Shown one piece after another: positions 1 through 7,399 of a stretch of DNA of 64,000 nt. Position numbers and translations under genes: made by a program. The stretch is from Nocardioides alkalitolerans (GTDB lineage Bacteria; Actinomycetota; Actinomycetes; Propionibacteriales; Nocardioidaceae): assembly GCA_038184435.1 (NCBI GenBank), contig CP116227.1, positions 992,001-1,056,000 on the forward strand. The letters run 5' to 3'. Within the stretch, counting starts at the first letter, position 1. Each line of letters opens with the position of its first letter. The notes below the pieces were generated by a model. The model had not been told where the DNA came from, did no database searches, and worked only from the letters and a program-made list of their open reading frames with translations.

Positions 1-291
1 GTCGGGTGGGCGGTGGCGGGACTGGGGATCGGGATGGCGTACTCGACCCTGTCGGTGCTCGCCCTCGCGTGTGCTACGGACGGCGAGGCCGGGGCGACCT
101 CGTCCGCCCTCCAGCTCAACGACCACCTGGTCATCAGTGCCGTGCTCGCCCTCGGGGGCGTCGCGTTCGCGGGCTTCGCCTCCGGGGCCCCGGTGCTGGG
201 GGCCACGCTGCTCGTCGCCGCGGCGGCCGCCGTGGGGATGCTGGCCCAGGTCCCGGCTCGGCGCCTCCGCGCACCCGGCGCGACCGCATGA
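1..291 (+). CDS. MFS transporter, C-terminal fragment (5' end outside window)
   Basis: The frame is open from base 1 and ends with TGA at 289-291, so only the last 96 residues are visible. They make about three hydrophobic segments separated by short loops and end in a short Arg-rich tail (PARRLRAP), as expected for the last helices of a 12- or 14-helix major facilitator protein. The pattern of Gly/Ala-rich helices with a polar loop (SSALQLNDH) before the penultimate helix fits drug/proton antiporters. Substrate cannot be read. The gene runs toward the MerR gene, which ends 7 bp away on the other strand (convergent). Family call is inference from hydropathy and local motif style; it could be another polytopic transporter. 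Confidence 0.6.
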   Translation, partial: VGWAVAGLGIGMAYSTLSVLALACATDGEAGATSSALQLNDHLVISAVLALGGVAFAGFASGAPVLGATLLVAAAAAVGMLAQVPARRLRAPGATA

Positions 292-298
292 GCCGGGC

Positions 299-682
299 TC
301 AGGTGCTGCTGGGGGCCGCCGCCTCGAGCGCCGCGCGATGGGTGCGGTTGTGCTCGATCAGCCGCTCGAGCGCGTCGCGCGTCGCGACCAGCTCGGCGAT
401 GTGCCCGTCGATCCGGTCGCGCTCCGCCACGAGGCGCTCGAAGGCCGTCGCGGCGGTCTGCGTCGTCGGGGTCTCCATGCAGGGGAGGACCTCGGCGATG
501 GCGCGGCTGGAGAGGCCCGCGGCGTACATGCGCTGGAGGAAGCGCACGCGCTCGACGTCCTCCTCGGTGTAGTGCCGCTGCCCGCTCGCGCTCCGGCTGC
601 TGGTGAGCAGCCCCTGCTCCTCGTAGTAGCGCAGCGAGCGCACGCTCACGTCCGCTCGCGCCGCCAGCTCCCCGATCCTCAC
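299..682 (-). CDS. MerR family transcriptional regulator
   Basis: 127 residues from a GTG start (VRIGELAARADVSVRSLR). Residues 1-70 are a classic MerR winged helix-turn-helix (RYYEEQGLL, then the wing with QRHY), and residues 80-118 form a dimerising coiled coil. No long effector domain follows, so it belongs to the short MerR/SoxR/AdhR-like class. There is a single cysteine (about residue 68, PCMETP) just after the DNA-binding domain; in short MerR regulators such as AdhR a lone cysteine senses electrophiles, so sensing of reactive carbonyls or quinones is a reasonable inference. It is divergent from the old yellow enzyme gene at 749 and the 66-bp gap carries a MerR-like 20-bp-spaced promoter. 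It probably controls that enzyme and itself. Confidence 0.88.
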   Translation of the reverse strand: MRIGELAARADVSVRSLRYYEEQGLLTSSRSASGQRHYTEEDVERVRFLQRMYAAGLSSRAIAEVLPCMETPTTQTAATAFERLVAERDRIDGHIAELVATRDALERLIEHNRTHRAALEAAAPSST

Positions 683-710
683 GTGTGACCCGCCTCTCCC
701 GTCACGACCC

Positions 711-742
711 TTGCCTCTGACGTCAGTGTCAGGTTCTAGCGT
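711..742 (+). promoter_or_regulatory. MerR-type promoter of the old yellow enzyme gene
   Basis: TTGCCT (711-716) and TAGCGT (737-742) are separated by 20 bp, the over-long spacer typical of MerR-activated promoters. The spacer holds the dyad CTGAC-N6-GTCAG (717-732). The -10 box ends 6 nt before the ATG at 749, so the transcript would be leaderless. Confidence 0.55.
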
Positions 743-748
743 AGTCGC

Positions 749-1828
749 ATGACCTCCTTGTTCGACACCCACCAGCTCGGCCGCCTCACCCTGCCCAACC
801 GCGTCGTGATGGCGCCCATGACCCGCGTCCGTGCCGCCGCCGGCGGGCTCGCGACGCCCTCGATGGCGACCTACTACGCCCAGCGCGCCAGCGCCGGCCT
901 CATCGTGAGCGAGGGCGTGCAGCCCAACGTCGTGGGCCAGTCCAACCCCGGCACGCCGGGTCTGCACACCGACGAGCAGGTCGCGTCGTGGCGCCCCGTC
1001 ACGGAGGCGGTGCACACCGCCGGCGGCCGCATCTTCGCGCAGATCATGCACGGCGGTCGCGTCTCCCACCACGCCACCACCGGCCTCCAGCCCGTCGGGC
1101 CCTCCGCCGTCGCGCTCGGCGCCGACGTGTTCACCCCGACCGGCCCGGCCCCGGCTCCCGAGCCCCGCGCGCTCACCACCGCGGAGGTGCCCGAGCAGGC
1201 GCGCTCGTACGCCGAGGCCGCCGCGCGCGCCGTCGACGCGGGCTTCGACGGGGTCGAGCTCCACGGCGCGAACGGTTACCTCATCGCCCAGTTCCTGTCC
1301 TCCAACGCCAACGTGCGCACCGACGCCTACGGCGGCTCCGTCACCAACCGCATCCGCTTCGCCGTGGAGGCCGTCGAGGCGACGGTCGACGCGATCGGGG
1401 CCGACCGTGTCGGCATCCGCATCTCGCCCGACGCGGGCATCTGGAACGTGCGGGAGACCGAGGTCGAGGAGCTGTACGGCGCACTGTTGGCCGCGCTCGC
1501 ACCGCTGGGCCTCGCCTACCTCCACCTCGAGGCGACCGCCGCGGAGGACGTGCTCCTCGGTCTGCGCCGCGCCTGGCCGGGCACACTCGTGGTCAACCCG
1601 GTGTCGCCGACGAGCCCGCAGCGCGCCGAGCGCGCGGCGGCCGACCGCTGGCTGGGGCTGGGGGCGGACCTCATCAGCTTCGGGCGGGCCTACATCGCCA
1701 ACCCCGACCTCGTCGAGCGGCTGCGCCACGACCTGCCGCTGGCGGCGGACGACACGGCGACCTACTACGCCGGCGGCGACCGGGGCTACGTCACCTACCC
1801 GACCCACGAGGCCACGCCCGTCGGCTGA
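749..1828 (+). CDS. Old yellow enzyme family alkene reductase (NemA/OPR-like)
   Basis: 359 residues, the usual length for an FMN-dependent, NADPH-using ene-reductase that reduces activated C=C bonds (enones, maleimides, nitro esters). The TIM barrel begins with LPNRVVMAPMTR, and the substrate-binding pair HGAN (His172, Asn175) is present, followed by the expected Tyr177 and the FMN-binding segments RISP and SFGRAYIANPDL. The start is ATG at 749, 6 nt after a -10 box, with no Shine-Dalgarno, so leaderless translation is likely. The divergent MerR gene is probably its regulator; the pair would form an inducible electrophile-detoxification unit. Family assignment is firm; the physiological substrate is unknown. 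Confidence 0.93.
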   Translation: MTSLFDTHQLGRLTLPNRVVMAPMTRVRAAAGGLATPSMATYYAQRASAGLIVSEGVQPNVVGQSNPGTPGLHTDEQVASWRPVTEAVHTAGGRIFAQIMHGGRVSHHATTGLQPVGPSAVALGADVFTPTGPAPAPEPRALTTAEVPEQARSYAEAAARAVDAGFDGVELHGANGYLIAQFLSSNANVRTDAYGGSVTNRIRFAVEAVEATVDAIGADRVGIRISPDAGIWNVRETEVEELYGALLAALAPLGLAYLHLEATAAEDVLLGLRRAWPGTLVVNPVSPTSPQRAERAAADRWLGLGADLISFGRAYIANPDLVERLRHDLPLAADDTATYYAGGDRGYVTYPTHEATPVG

Positions 1829-1954
1829 CAGCCTCACCTCCACGGGCGAGTCCTGTTGAGAACCTGCACACGGGGCCGCTATGTTTGTTGAGGTCTCCGC
1901 CCGGGTCGCAAGGTCCTGGCGCTCCTCACGCAGCGAGCTCGTGGAGGTCCCCGA

Positions 1955-2006
1955 CTGCGGGGGAGATGGAGCGGCGTCGCTTTCGGCCGTCTCATCTCCC
2001 CTGCAG
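1955..2006. terminator. Long inverted repeat between convergent genes, probable bidirectional terminator
   Basis: CTGCGGGGGAGATG (1955-1968) pairs with CATCTCCCCTGCAG (1993-2006), 13 of 14 positions, around a 24-nt loop. Imperfect pairing extends outward for about 10 more bp. It sits in the 192-bp gap between the old yellow enzyme gene and the convergent hydrolase gene. No other feature is seen in that gap. Confidence 0.5.
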
Positions 2007-2020
2007 TGGTCGGAGCCTCG

Positions 2021-2626
2021 TCAGCTCCGGAGGCACTCCGCCACGAACTCCGCCGCACGGCGCTCGAACCGCCCGCCGTGCCGCAGCATCGCGTGCTTGC
2101 CGCCCTCCACCACCTCGAACGCCACGTCGGTCGTGCGCGCGATCCGGTCGGCCAGGGCGCGCGCCCGGGCGATCGGCGCGATCCGGTCCTCGTCGCCGTG
2201 CACCACGAGCACCTGCCGCCCCCGCAGGTCGGTGCGGTCCTCGGCGAGCACCCACGGGTTGAGGGCCACCACGCAGCGCACCGCGGGTGCGGACCCGGCG
2301 AGCAGGGCGGCCCGACCGCCGAGCGAGTGACCGACCAGCGCGACCGGCAGGTCGCCCCACCGCTCCCGCAGCTCCCCGAGCGCCCACCGGACGTCCTCCA
2401 CCGGCGTACGGCTCGGGTCCCAGCCGCGGTGGGAGTTGAGGAGCCGGTACGTCGCGGCGTCCGGCACCCGACGGGCGACGCGGCGCGCGACGGGCTTCAT
2501 GCGCAGCACCGACAGCTGGGTGGGGCTGACCATGGGGCTGCCCGGACGCGAACCGCCGCCGTGCAGCACCAGCACGGCGGCGGTCGGGCGCTTGGGTTCG
2601 CGGACGGGGATCAGGCGGGGTTGCAC
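2021..2626 (-). CDS. Alpha/beta hydrolase, short dienelactone-hydrolase-like
   Basis: 201 residues from a GTG start (VQPRLIPVREP). The oxyanion-hole strand is VLVLHGGGS, the nucleophile elbow is GHSLGG (Ser about 99), the acid is in VVHGDEDRI and the catalytic His in GGKHAM, so the triad is complete. The short chain with almost no cap domain resembles the alpha/beta hydrolases annotated as dienelactone hydrolase or serine esterase in actinobacteria. It is a single-gene unit between two hairpins (1955-2006 and 2665-2701). The substrate cannot be deduced. Confidence 0.85.
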   Translation of the reverse strand: MQPRLIPVREPKRPTAAVLVLHGGGSRPGSPMVSPTQLSVLRMKPVARRVARRVPDAATYRLLNSHRGWDPSRTPVEDVRWALGELRERWGDLPVALVGHSLGGRAALLAGSAPAVRCVVALNPWVLAEDRTDLRGRQVLVVHGDEDRIAPIARARALADRIARTTDVAFEVVEGGKHAMLRHGGRFERRAAEFVAECLRS

Positions 2627-2664
2627 AGCGGAGGGGCCTTCCTCGGGGGAGCGGTGCTGGTACC

Positions 2665-2701
2665 CGCGGCGGGGGCGGACATGCGCCGTACCCCCGCCGC
2701 G
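2665..2701 (-). terminator. GC-rich hairpin after the osmoprotectant ABC operon
   Basis: CGCGGCGGGGG (2665-2675) and CCCCCGCCGCG (2691-2701) form a perfect 11-bp stem with a 15-nt loop, 17 bp beyond the stop codon of the substrate-binding gene. No U-tract follows, as is usual in actinobacteria. Confidence 0.55.
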
Positions 2702-2717
2702 TCGGTGGACGCCGGGG

Positions 2718-3767
2718 TCACTCGCCCTCCACGAACCCCTGCTCCTCGAGCCACTGGTAGGCGACCTCGGCCGGCTCCTCGCCGTCGACGTCGACCCGCG
2801 CGTTGAGCTCCAACAGCACCTCGTCGGTCAGCTCCTCCGTCACGGGCGCCATCAGCTCCTCGATCTCGGGGTGCTCCTCGGCGGTCTCCTCGCGCAGCAC
2901 GAGGGAGACGTTGTACTTGGGGAAGTACTCCTGGTCGTCCTCGAGGACGGTGAGGTCGAGCGCCAGGATCCGACCGTCGGTGGTGAAGACCTCGCCGAAG
3001 TTGCACTCCCCGCGCGCGGTCGCGTCGTAGATCGCGCCCGTCTGGTACGTGCGCAGGTTGGACTCGGGCGTCCCGTCGGGCTGGTCGAGCGGGATGCCGT
3101 AGGTCTCCAGCATCCCCGGCAGGCCGTCGGGGCGGTTGGTGAACTCCGACTCCACGCAGAACGTGCGCTCCTCGACCGGCAGGTCGGCGATCTGCGACAT
3201 CGACTCGATGCCCAGCCGCTCGGTGACCTCGGGGTTCATGGCGAACGCGTAGGTGTTGTTCATGGGAGCCGGCGGCAGCCACACGAGCTGGTTCTGCTCG
3301 AGGTCGGCGTCCCGCACCGCCTCGTACTGCTCCTGCTCGTCCGGGATCGGTTCCGCCTCGCCGAGGTAGGTGATCCAGCCGGTGCCGGTGTACTCCCACA
3401 TCGCGTCGATCTGGCCGTCGGTCTGGGCCTGGCGGGCGGCCGCGCTGCCGGGGATGTTGGTGAGGTCCGTGACCTCCGCCCCGGCGGACCGCAGGAGGAT
3501 GATCGCCATCTTCCCGAGGATCACGTTCTCGTTGAAGTTCTTCGACCCGACGGTGATCTCGGCACCGTCGAGCGCGCCGTCGAAGTCGGTCAGGTCGCCG
3601 GTGAGCTTCCCGGTGGGCACGTAGCCGCCCGCCGTGCCGAGTGCGCAGCCGGAGAGCAGGGCCCCGGTCGCGACGAGGGCGGCGGTGCCGGCGGCGAGCC
3701 GGCGGACGGTGCGGTGCCGGGTGCGTTGCTGGGTGCGGTGCTGGGTGCGGTGGTGCGTGCGGGTCAC
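2718..3767 (-). CDS. Osmoprotectant ABC transporter substrate-binding lipoprotein (OpuBC/OpuCC-like)
   Basis: 349 residues from GTG at 3767, one base after the stop of the upstream permease gene. It has a lipoprotein signal peptide ending LLSGC (Cys41). The mature part begins ITVGSKNFNEN, the hallmark of the glycine betaine/choline/carnitine binding family (GSKxFxE). It should capture quaternary-amine osmolytes outside the membrane and pass them to the two permeases encoded upstream. The n-region is unusual: it is built from four Thr-x-x-Arg repeats encoded by 12-bp tandem repeats, so the signal peptide starts with an unusually long basic stretch. It is the last gene of a four-gene leftward operon. 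Confidence 0.92.
   Translation of the reverse strand: MTRTHHRTQHRTQQRTRHRTVRRLAAGTAALVATGALLSGCALGTAGGYVPTGKLTGDLTDFDGALDGAEITVGSKNFNENVILGKMAIILLRSAGAEVTDLTNIPGSAAARQAQTDGQIDAMWEYTGTGWITYLGEAEPIPDEQEQYEAVRDADLEQNQLVWLPPAPMNNTYAFAMNPEVTERLGIESMSQIADLPVEERTFCVESEFTNRPDGLPGMLETYGIPLDQPDGTPESNLRTYQTGAIYDATARGECNFGEVFTTDGRILALDLTVLEDDQEYFPKYNVSLVLREETAEEHPEIEELMAPVTEELTDEVLLELNARVDVDGEEPAEVAYQWLEEQGFVEGE
3713..3760 (-). repeat. Four 12-bp tandem repeats inside a signal-peptide coding region
   Basis: Four 12-bp units (3713, 3725, 3737, 3749) of the form GGTGCTGGGTGC with small changes. Read on the minus strand they encode T-H-H-R, T-Q-H-R, T-Q-Q-R, T-R-H-R. The repeat keeps frame, so gain or loss of units would only change the length of the basic n-region. 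Confidence 0.8.
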
Positions 3768-3768
3768 G

Positions 3769-4614
3769 TCAGACCCCCTTCGGTCGGTAGGCGAGCTCGA
3801 GCAGCCGCCCGATCCACTCGATGAGCAGGGCGAGCAGCGCGATCAGCAGCGCACCGGTGATCATCAGGGAGAAGCGGAACAGCGAGATCCCGGTCTGGAG
3901 CACCTCGCCCAGGCCGCCGGCGTCGATGAAGCAGGCCAGCGACGCGGTGCCCGCGATGAGCACGAGGGACGTGCGGATCCCGGCCATGATCACCGGTACG
4001 GCGAGGGGCAGCTCGATCTTGCGGAGCGTCTCCGTCGAGGTCATGCCGACACCCCGCGCGGCCTCGACCAGCGTGGGGTCGACGGCCTGGATGCCCGTGA
4101 TCGTGTTGCGGAGCACCGGGAGGATCCCGTAGAGGCTCAGGCCGATGATCGCCGTCCAGAAGCCACCGCCGAGCCACAGGAAGAGCAGCACGATGAGGCC
4201 CACCGACGGCGCCGCCTGACCCGCGTTGGCGATGCCGACGACGAGCGGCGCGGCACGCTTGACCCGGCCACGCGTGAGCGCGATGCCGAGGGGGAGCGAC
4301 ACCACGACGACGATGACCGCCGCGACGACCGTCAGCTGCAGGTGGTCGACGAGCAGCCGCGACAGCGTGCTCCACTTCAGCTGGTTGGCCTCGACCGAGT
4401 CGAGCTCGGCGGTCTGGCGCCAGACGAGGAAGCCGATGAAGGCCAGCGCGACGAGCACGGGCGGGACGACGAGCATCGTCACCGTCTCCCGGCTGACGCT
4501 CTTGCGCGCGAGCCAGCCGCGCGCGCGGCGATCGGCGGCGTCCGTTCCCTCGTCGGGCCCGCGCCGCTGCTCCTCGGGCGGCCCCGCCGTCGGTTCCAGC
4601 GTCTCCGCGCTCAC
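3769..4614 (-). CDS. Osmoprotectant ABC transporter permease (OpuBB/OpuCB-like)
   Basis: 281 residues from GTG at 4614, overlapping the ATPase stop by 4 bp (GTGA). A hydrophilic N-terminus of about 45 residues precedes the first helix (TMLVVPPVLVALAF); then five or six more helices follow in the BPD_transp_1 fold. The EAA loop reads LVEAARGVGMTSTETLRKIELP, which docks on the ATPase; the segment NAGQAAPSVGLIVLL is typical of glycine betaine permeases. It pairs with the second permease at 5852-6496. Together with the binding protein and the ATPase it forms a complete compatible-solute importer. Confidence 0.92.
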   Translation of the reverse strand: MSAETLEPTAGPPEEQRRGPDEGTDAADRRARGWLARKSVSRETVTMLVVPPVLVALAFIGFLVWRQTAELDSVEANQLKWSTLSRLLVDHLQLTVVAAVIVVVVSLPLGIALTRGRVKRAAPLVVGIANAGQAAPSVGLIVLLFLWLGGGFWTAIIGLSLYGILPVLRNTITGIQAVDPTLVEAARGVGMTSTETLRKIELPLAVPVIMAGIRTSLVLIAGTASLACFIDAGGLGEVLQTGISLFRFSLMITGALLIALLALLIEWIGRLLELAYRPKGV

Positions 4615-5855
4615 GGCCGCGGCTCCTGGGCCCCAGCGGCCCCAGCGGCCTCGGCCGCCTCCGTGGCGGCGGCCTCCTGGGCGCGGATGTGCTGCGTCAC
4701 CGACTCGAAGTCGACGACGCCGAGGTACTCGTCACGGTCGCCCGTCACGATCGCGGCGGCGTGGGAGGAGCTGAGCATCGTGTCGAGCGCGTCGTTGAGC
4801 GTCGCGCGGCGGTCGAGCGTGACGAGCTCGTCGCGACGCGGCACGTCGATGCGCTGCTGGCGCCGCAGGGTGCGCAGCCAGGGCCACGCGACCGGGCGTC
4901 CGCGCTCGTCCAGCACGACGACGCAGTCCTGGCGGGCGGCCTCGGCGCGTCGTACGGCGTCGGCGGCGTCGTCGCCCTGCCGGGCGGTCGTCCACTCGCC
5001 CAGCCGCAGCTCGTTGACGCGGGACAGGCTGAGCTGCTTGAGGGTCGAGCCCGCGCCGACGAAGTCGGCCACGAAGTCGTTGGCGGGGGCGGCGAGCACG
5101 TTCTCGGGGGTGTCGTACTGCTCGATGTGCGCGCCCTCGGAGAAGATCAGGATGCGGTCGCCGAGCTTGATGGCCTCGTCGATGTCGTGGGTGACGCACA
5201 CGATGGTCTTGCCGAGCTCGCGCTGGATGCTCAGCATCTCGTCCTGGAGTCGCTGCCGCGTGATGGGGTCGACGGCGCCGAACGGCTCGTCCATGAGCAC
5301 GACCGGCGGGTCGGCGGCCAGGCCGCGGGCCACGCCGACGCGCTGCTGCTGGCCGCCGGAGAGCTCGCGGGGGTAGCGGTCGCGGTACTTGGCCGGGTCG
5401 AGCCCGACGAGGTCGAGCAGCTCCTCCGTGCGGTCGGCGATCTTCTGCTTGGACCACTTGAGCAGCTTCGGGACGACGGCGATGTTGTCCGCGACGGTCA
5501 TGTGGGGGAAGAGGCTGCCGCCCTGGATGACGTAGCCGATCGTGCGGCGCAGCTCGTCGGCGTCGCGGCCGCGGATGTCCTCGCCGCCGATCGTGATCGT
5601 GCCGGAGGTCGGCTCGATGAGGCGGTTGATCATCTTCAGCGACGTCGTCTTGCCGCAGCCCGAGGGGCCGATGAACATGACGACCTCCCCGGCCGGCACG
5701 GTCAGCGACAGGCTCTGGACGGCGGGCGCCTTCTGGCCGGGGTACTTCTTGACGACGTCGGTCAGCTCGATCTCGACGCCGCTGATGCGACGCCCGGCGC
5801 GGTCGTCGCCCTCGTCGCGGGGCTGGGGGCTGGCGGTCGTGTCCTGGGTCGTCAT
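4611..5855 (-). CDS. Osmoprotectant ABC transporter ATP-binding protein with CBS domains (OpuCA/ProV-like)
   Basis: 414 residues. The start chosen is ATG at 5855, which overlaps the upstream permease stop (ATGA) and matches the family N-terminus; longer reading is an artefact of the open frame. Walker A is GPSGCGKT (residues 63-70), followed by the signature LSGGQQQRVGVARG, Walker B VVLMDEPFGAVDP and the switch His in VTHD. The last about 150 residues hold two CBS repeats (ending YLGVVDFESVTQHI), which in OpuA/OpuC-type ATPases sense ionic strength or cyclic di-AMP. The protein energises import of glycine betaine-like solutes and should gate it by osmotic state. Overlaps on both sides show tight translational coupling. 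Confidence 0.94.
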   Translation of the reverse strand: MTTQDTTASPQPRDEGDDRAGRRISGVEIELTDVVKKYPGQKAPAVQSLSLTVPAGEVVMFIGPSGCGKTTSLKMINRLIEPTSGTITIGGEDIRGRDADELRRTIGYVIQGGSLFPHMTVADNIAVVPKLLKWSKQKIADRTEELLDLVGLDPAKYRDRYPRELSGGQQQRVGVARGLAADPPVVLMDEPFGAVDPITRQRLQDEMLSIQRELGKTIVCVTHDIDEAIKLGDRILIFSEGAHIEQYDTPENVLAAPANDFVADFVGAGSTLKQLSLSRVNELRLGEWTTARQGDDAADAVRRAEAARQDCVVVLDERGRPVAWPWLRTLRRQQRIDVPRRDELVTLDRRATLNDALDTMLSSSHAAAIVTGDRDEYLGVVDFESVTQHIRAQEAAATEAAEAAGAAGAQEPRP

Positions 5856-6496
5856 GCGACGCGGACTCCCTTCGAGATGGTGAGGCGCCCGAGCGCGAGG
5901 AGCAGGAGGTCGGCCACGAGGGCGACGATGACGATGCCGACCGTGCCGACGACGGCGTAGTTGAGGGCGTTGGCGCCGCCGGTCTGCACGAGACCGGTCC
6001 AGATGTAGGAGCCGAGGCCGGGCCCGAGCACGTAGGCCGCGATCGCGGCGATGCCCATCGACATCTGCATCGAGGTGCGCACGCCGGCCAGGATCACCGG
6101 CCAGGCGAGCGGGATCTGCACCGTGAGCAGCACGCCGACCGGGCCCATGCCCATGCCGCGGGCCGACTCCAGCAGGGTCTGGTCGACACCCGCGAGCCCG
6201 ACCACGGCGTTCCGCAGGACCGGGAGCACGGCGTAGAACACGACGCAGAGGAAGGCCGTCGTGGTGCCGAGGCCCGACAGGGGCAGGAGCAGGCCGACCA
6301 GGGCGAACGACGGCAGCGTGAGGCCGACGGCCGAGACGGCGTTGGCGACGGGTTCCAGGGCCCGGAAGCGGTTGATGAGGACCGCCAGTGCGATCGCGAT
6401 GATGGTCGCGACGAGCACGCACTGGAAGACCAGGTTGGCGTGTTGGAGCATGTCGAAGGCGATCTGTCGTCGCCGCTCCGCGATGAAGTCGTCCAC
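5852..6496 (-). CDS. Osmoprotectant ABC transporter permease, first gene of operon (OpuCD-like)
   Basis: 214 residues from GTG at 6496 with a good Shine-Dalgarno (GAAGGA, 7 nt upstream). The protein has five to six helices and an EAA loop (LLESARGMGMGPVGVLLTVQIP), plus TLPSFALVGLLLPL, all typical of the small permeases of choline/betaine importers. It is the first gene of the operon permease-ATPase-permease-binding protein, all joined by 4-bp overlaps or a 1-bp gap. The leader upstream contains a perfect hairpin at 6527-6546 that may influence expression. Confidence 0.92.
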   Translation of the reverse strand: MDDFIAERRRQIAFDMLQHANLVFQCVLVATIIAIALAVLINRFRALEPVANAVSAVGLTLPSFALVGLLLPLSGLGTTTAFLCVVFYAVLPVLRNAVVGLAGVDQTLLESARGMGMGPVGVLLTVQIPLAWPVILAGVRTSMQMSMGIAAIAAYVLGPGLGSYIWTGLVQTGGANALNYAVVGTVGIVIVALVADLLLLALGRLTISKGVRVA

Positions 6497-6526
6497 GCAG
6501 CGTTCCTTCCGGCCGTCCTGCAGGAT

Positions 6527-6546
6527 CCGGCACGGAGCCGTGCCGG
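6527..6546 (-). promoter_or_regulatory. Perfect hairpin in the leader of the osmoprotectant operon
   Basis: CCGGCACG-GAGC-CGTGCCGG: 8-bp perfect stem with a tetraloop, 30 bp upstream of the first GTG. In the 216-bp divergent gap (6497-6712) I see this hairpin and a weaker CCCC...GGGG pairing near 6565-6579 but no clear promoter boxes. It could be an operator or a leader RNA stem. Confidence 0.35.
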
Positions 6547-6712
6547 CGAATCGCGCTTCTCTACCCCCGGGTCACGGGGCTACACCCGAAAGTTGGTGTT
6601 GATGTTCATCGACCCGCGCCGACGGGTCCGCGCCGGTGAGCATTTCGCCATCCCTGCTCCAATGGCGGCAGGGGTCGAGCAGACGGCCCACGACCAGGCG
6701 GGACGGTGTGAC

Positions 6713-7399
6713 ATGGCGGGAGACGCGGACGCGGCACGGGAGTGGCGCGAGGCCTACGAGCGGGTGAGCGGGCTCGTCGCCACGACCCAGCTGCGGGACC
6801 CCGGAGCGCTGGAGCGCGCGGTGCCGGCCACGCCCGACTGGCGGGCGCGGGACCTGGTGGCGCACATGATCGGCGTCGGCAGCGACACCCTCGGTGACGC
6901 CGTCGACGAGGAGCACGGCGAGGCCTGGACGCAGCGGCACGTGGAGGCGCGGCGCGACCGCACGGTGCCCGAGCTGCTGGAGGAGTGGAGCGACCTCGCC
7001 CCGCGGATCGAGGAGCACGTGGCGACCGCGGACCCCGGGCCGCTCGGTGACGTCGTCATCCACGAGCAGGACCTCCGCGGCGCGCTCGGCGCGCCCGGTG
7101 GTCGCGCCTCGGGCGGGCTGGCGATGGTGCGCGAGGAGATGGCCGGGACGTTCGCCAAGGCGCTGGACGGACGGGGCCCGGTGCGCCTCGAGGCAACGGA
7201 CGAGGACTGGACGTGGCAGTCGGCGGACGGCGATCCCGCGGTCGTGCTGCGGGCGCCGGGCTACGACGTCGCCCGAGCGCTCACGTCGCGCCGCACCGAG
7301 GAGCAGCTGCGGTCCTACGTCACGGCCGGTGACGTGACGCCGTTCCTCGACGACTTCGCCGGCCTCGGTCCGCTGCCCGCGCAGCCCCTGCCCGAGTGA
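6713..7399 (+). CDS. Maleylpyruvate isomerase-like / mycothiol-dependent DinB superfamily protein
   Basis: 228 residues. ATG at 6713 is chosen because the domain starts right after it (REWREAYERV); the frame is open further upstream but that part shows no domain. The N-terminal helical bundle contains WRARDLVAHMIG with the expected metal-binding His, and the C-terminal part contains DVVIHEQDLRGAL, both marks of the MDMPI/TIGR03086-type family, whose known members use mycothiol as cofactor. The stop overlaps the start of the mycothione reductase gene by 4 bp (GTGA), so a thiol-linked isomerase or transferase role is likely. The actual substrate is unknown. Confidence 0.8.
   Translation: MAGDADAAREWREAYERVSGLVATTQLRDPGALERAVPATPDWRARDLVAHMIGVGSDTLGDAVDEEHGEAWTQRHVEARRDRTVPELLEEWSDLAPRIEEHVATADPGPLGDVVIHEQDLRGALGAPGGRASGGLAMVREEMAGTFAKALDGRGPVRLEATDEDWTWQSADGDPAVVLRAPGYDVARALTSRRTEEQLRSYVTAGDVTPFLDDFAGLGPLPAQPLPE

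Noticed and set aside
4611..6533. A 640-residue frame joining the osmoprotectant ATPase to upstream sequence
   Set aside because: The upstream part is a frame-shifted reading of the permease gene; the ATPase starts at 5855 with an ATGA overlap.
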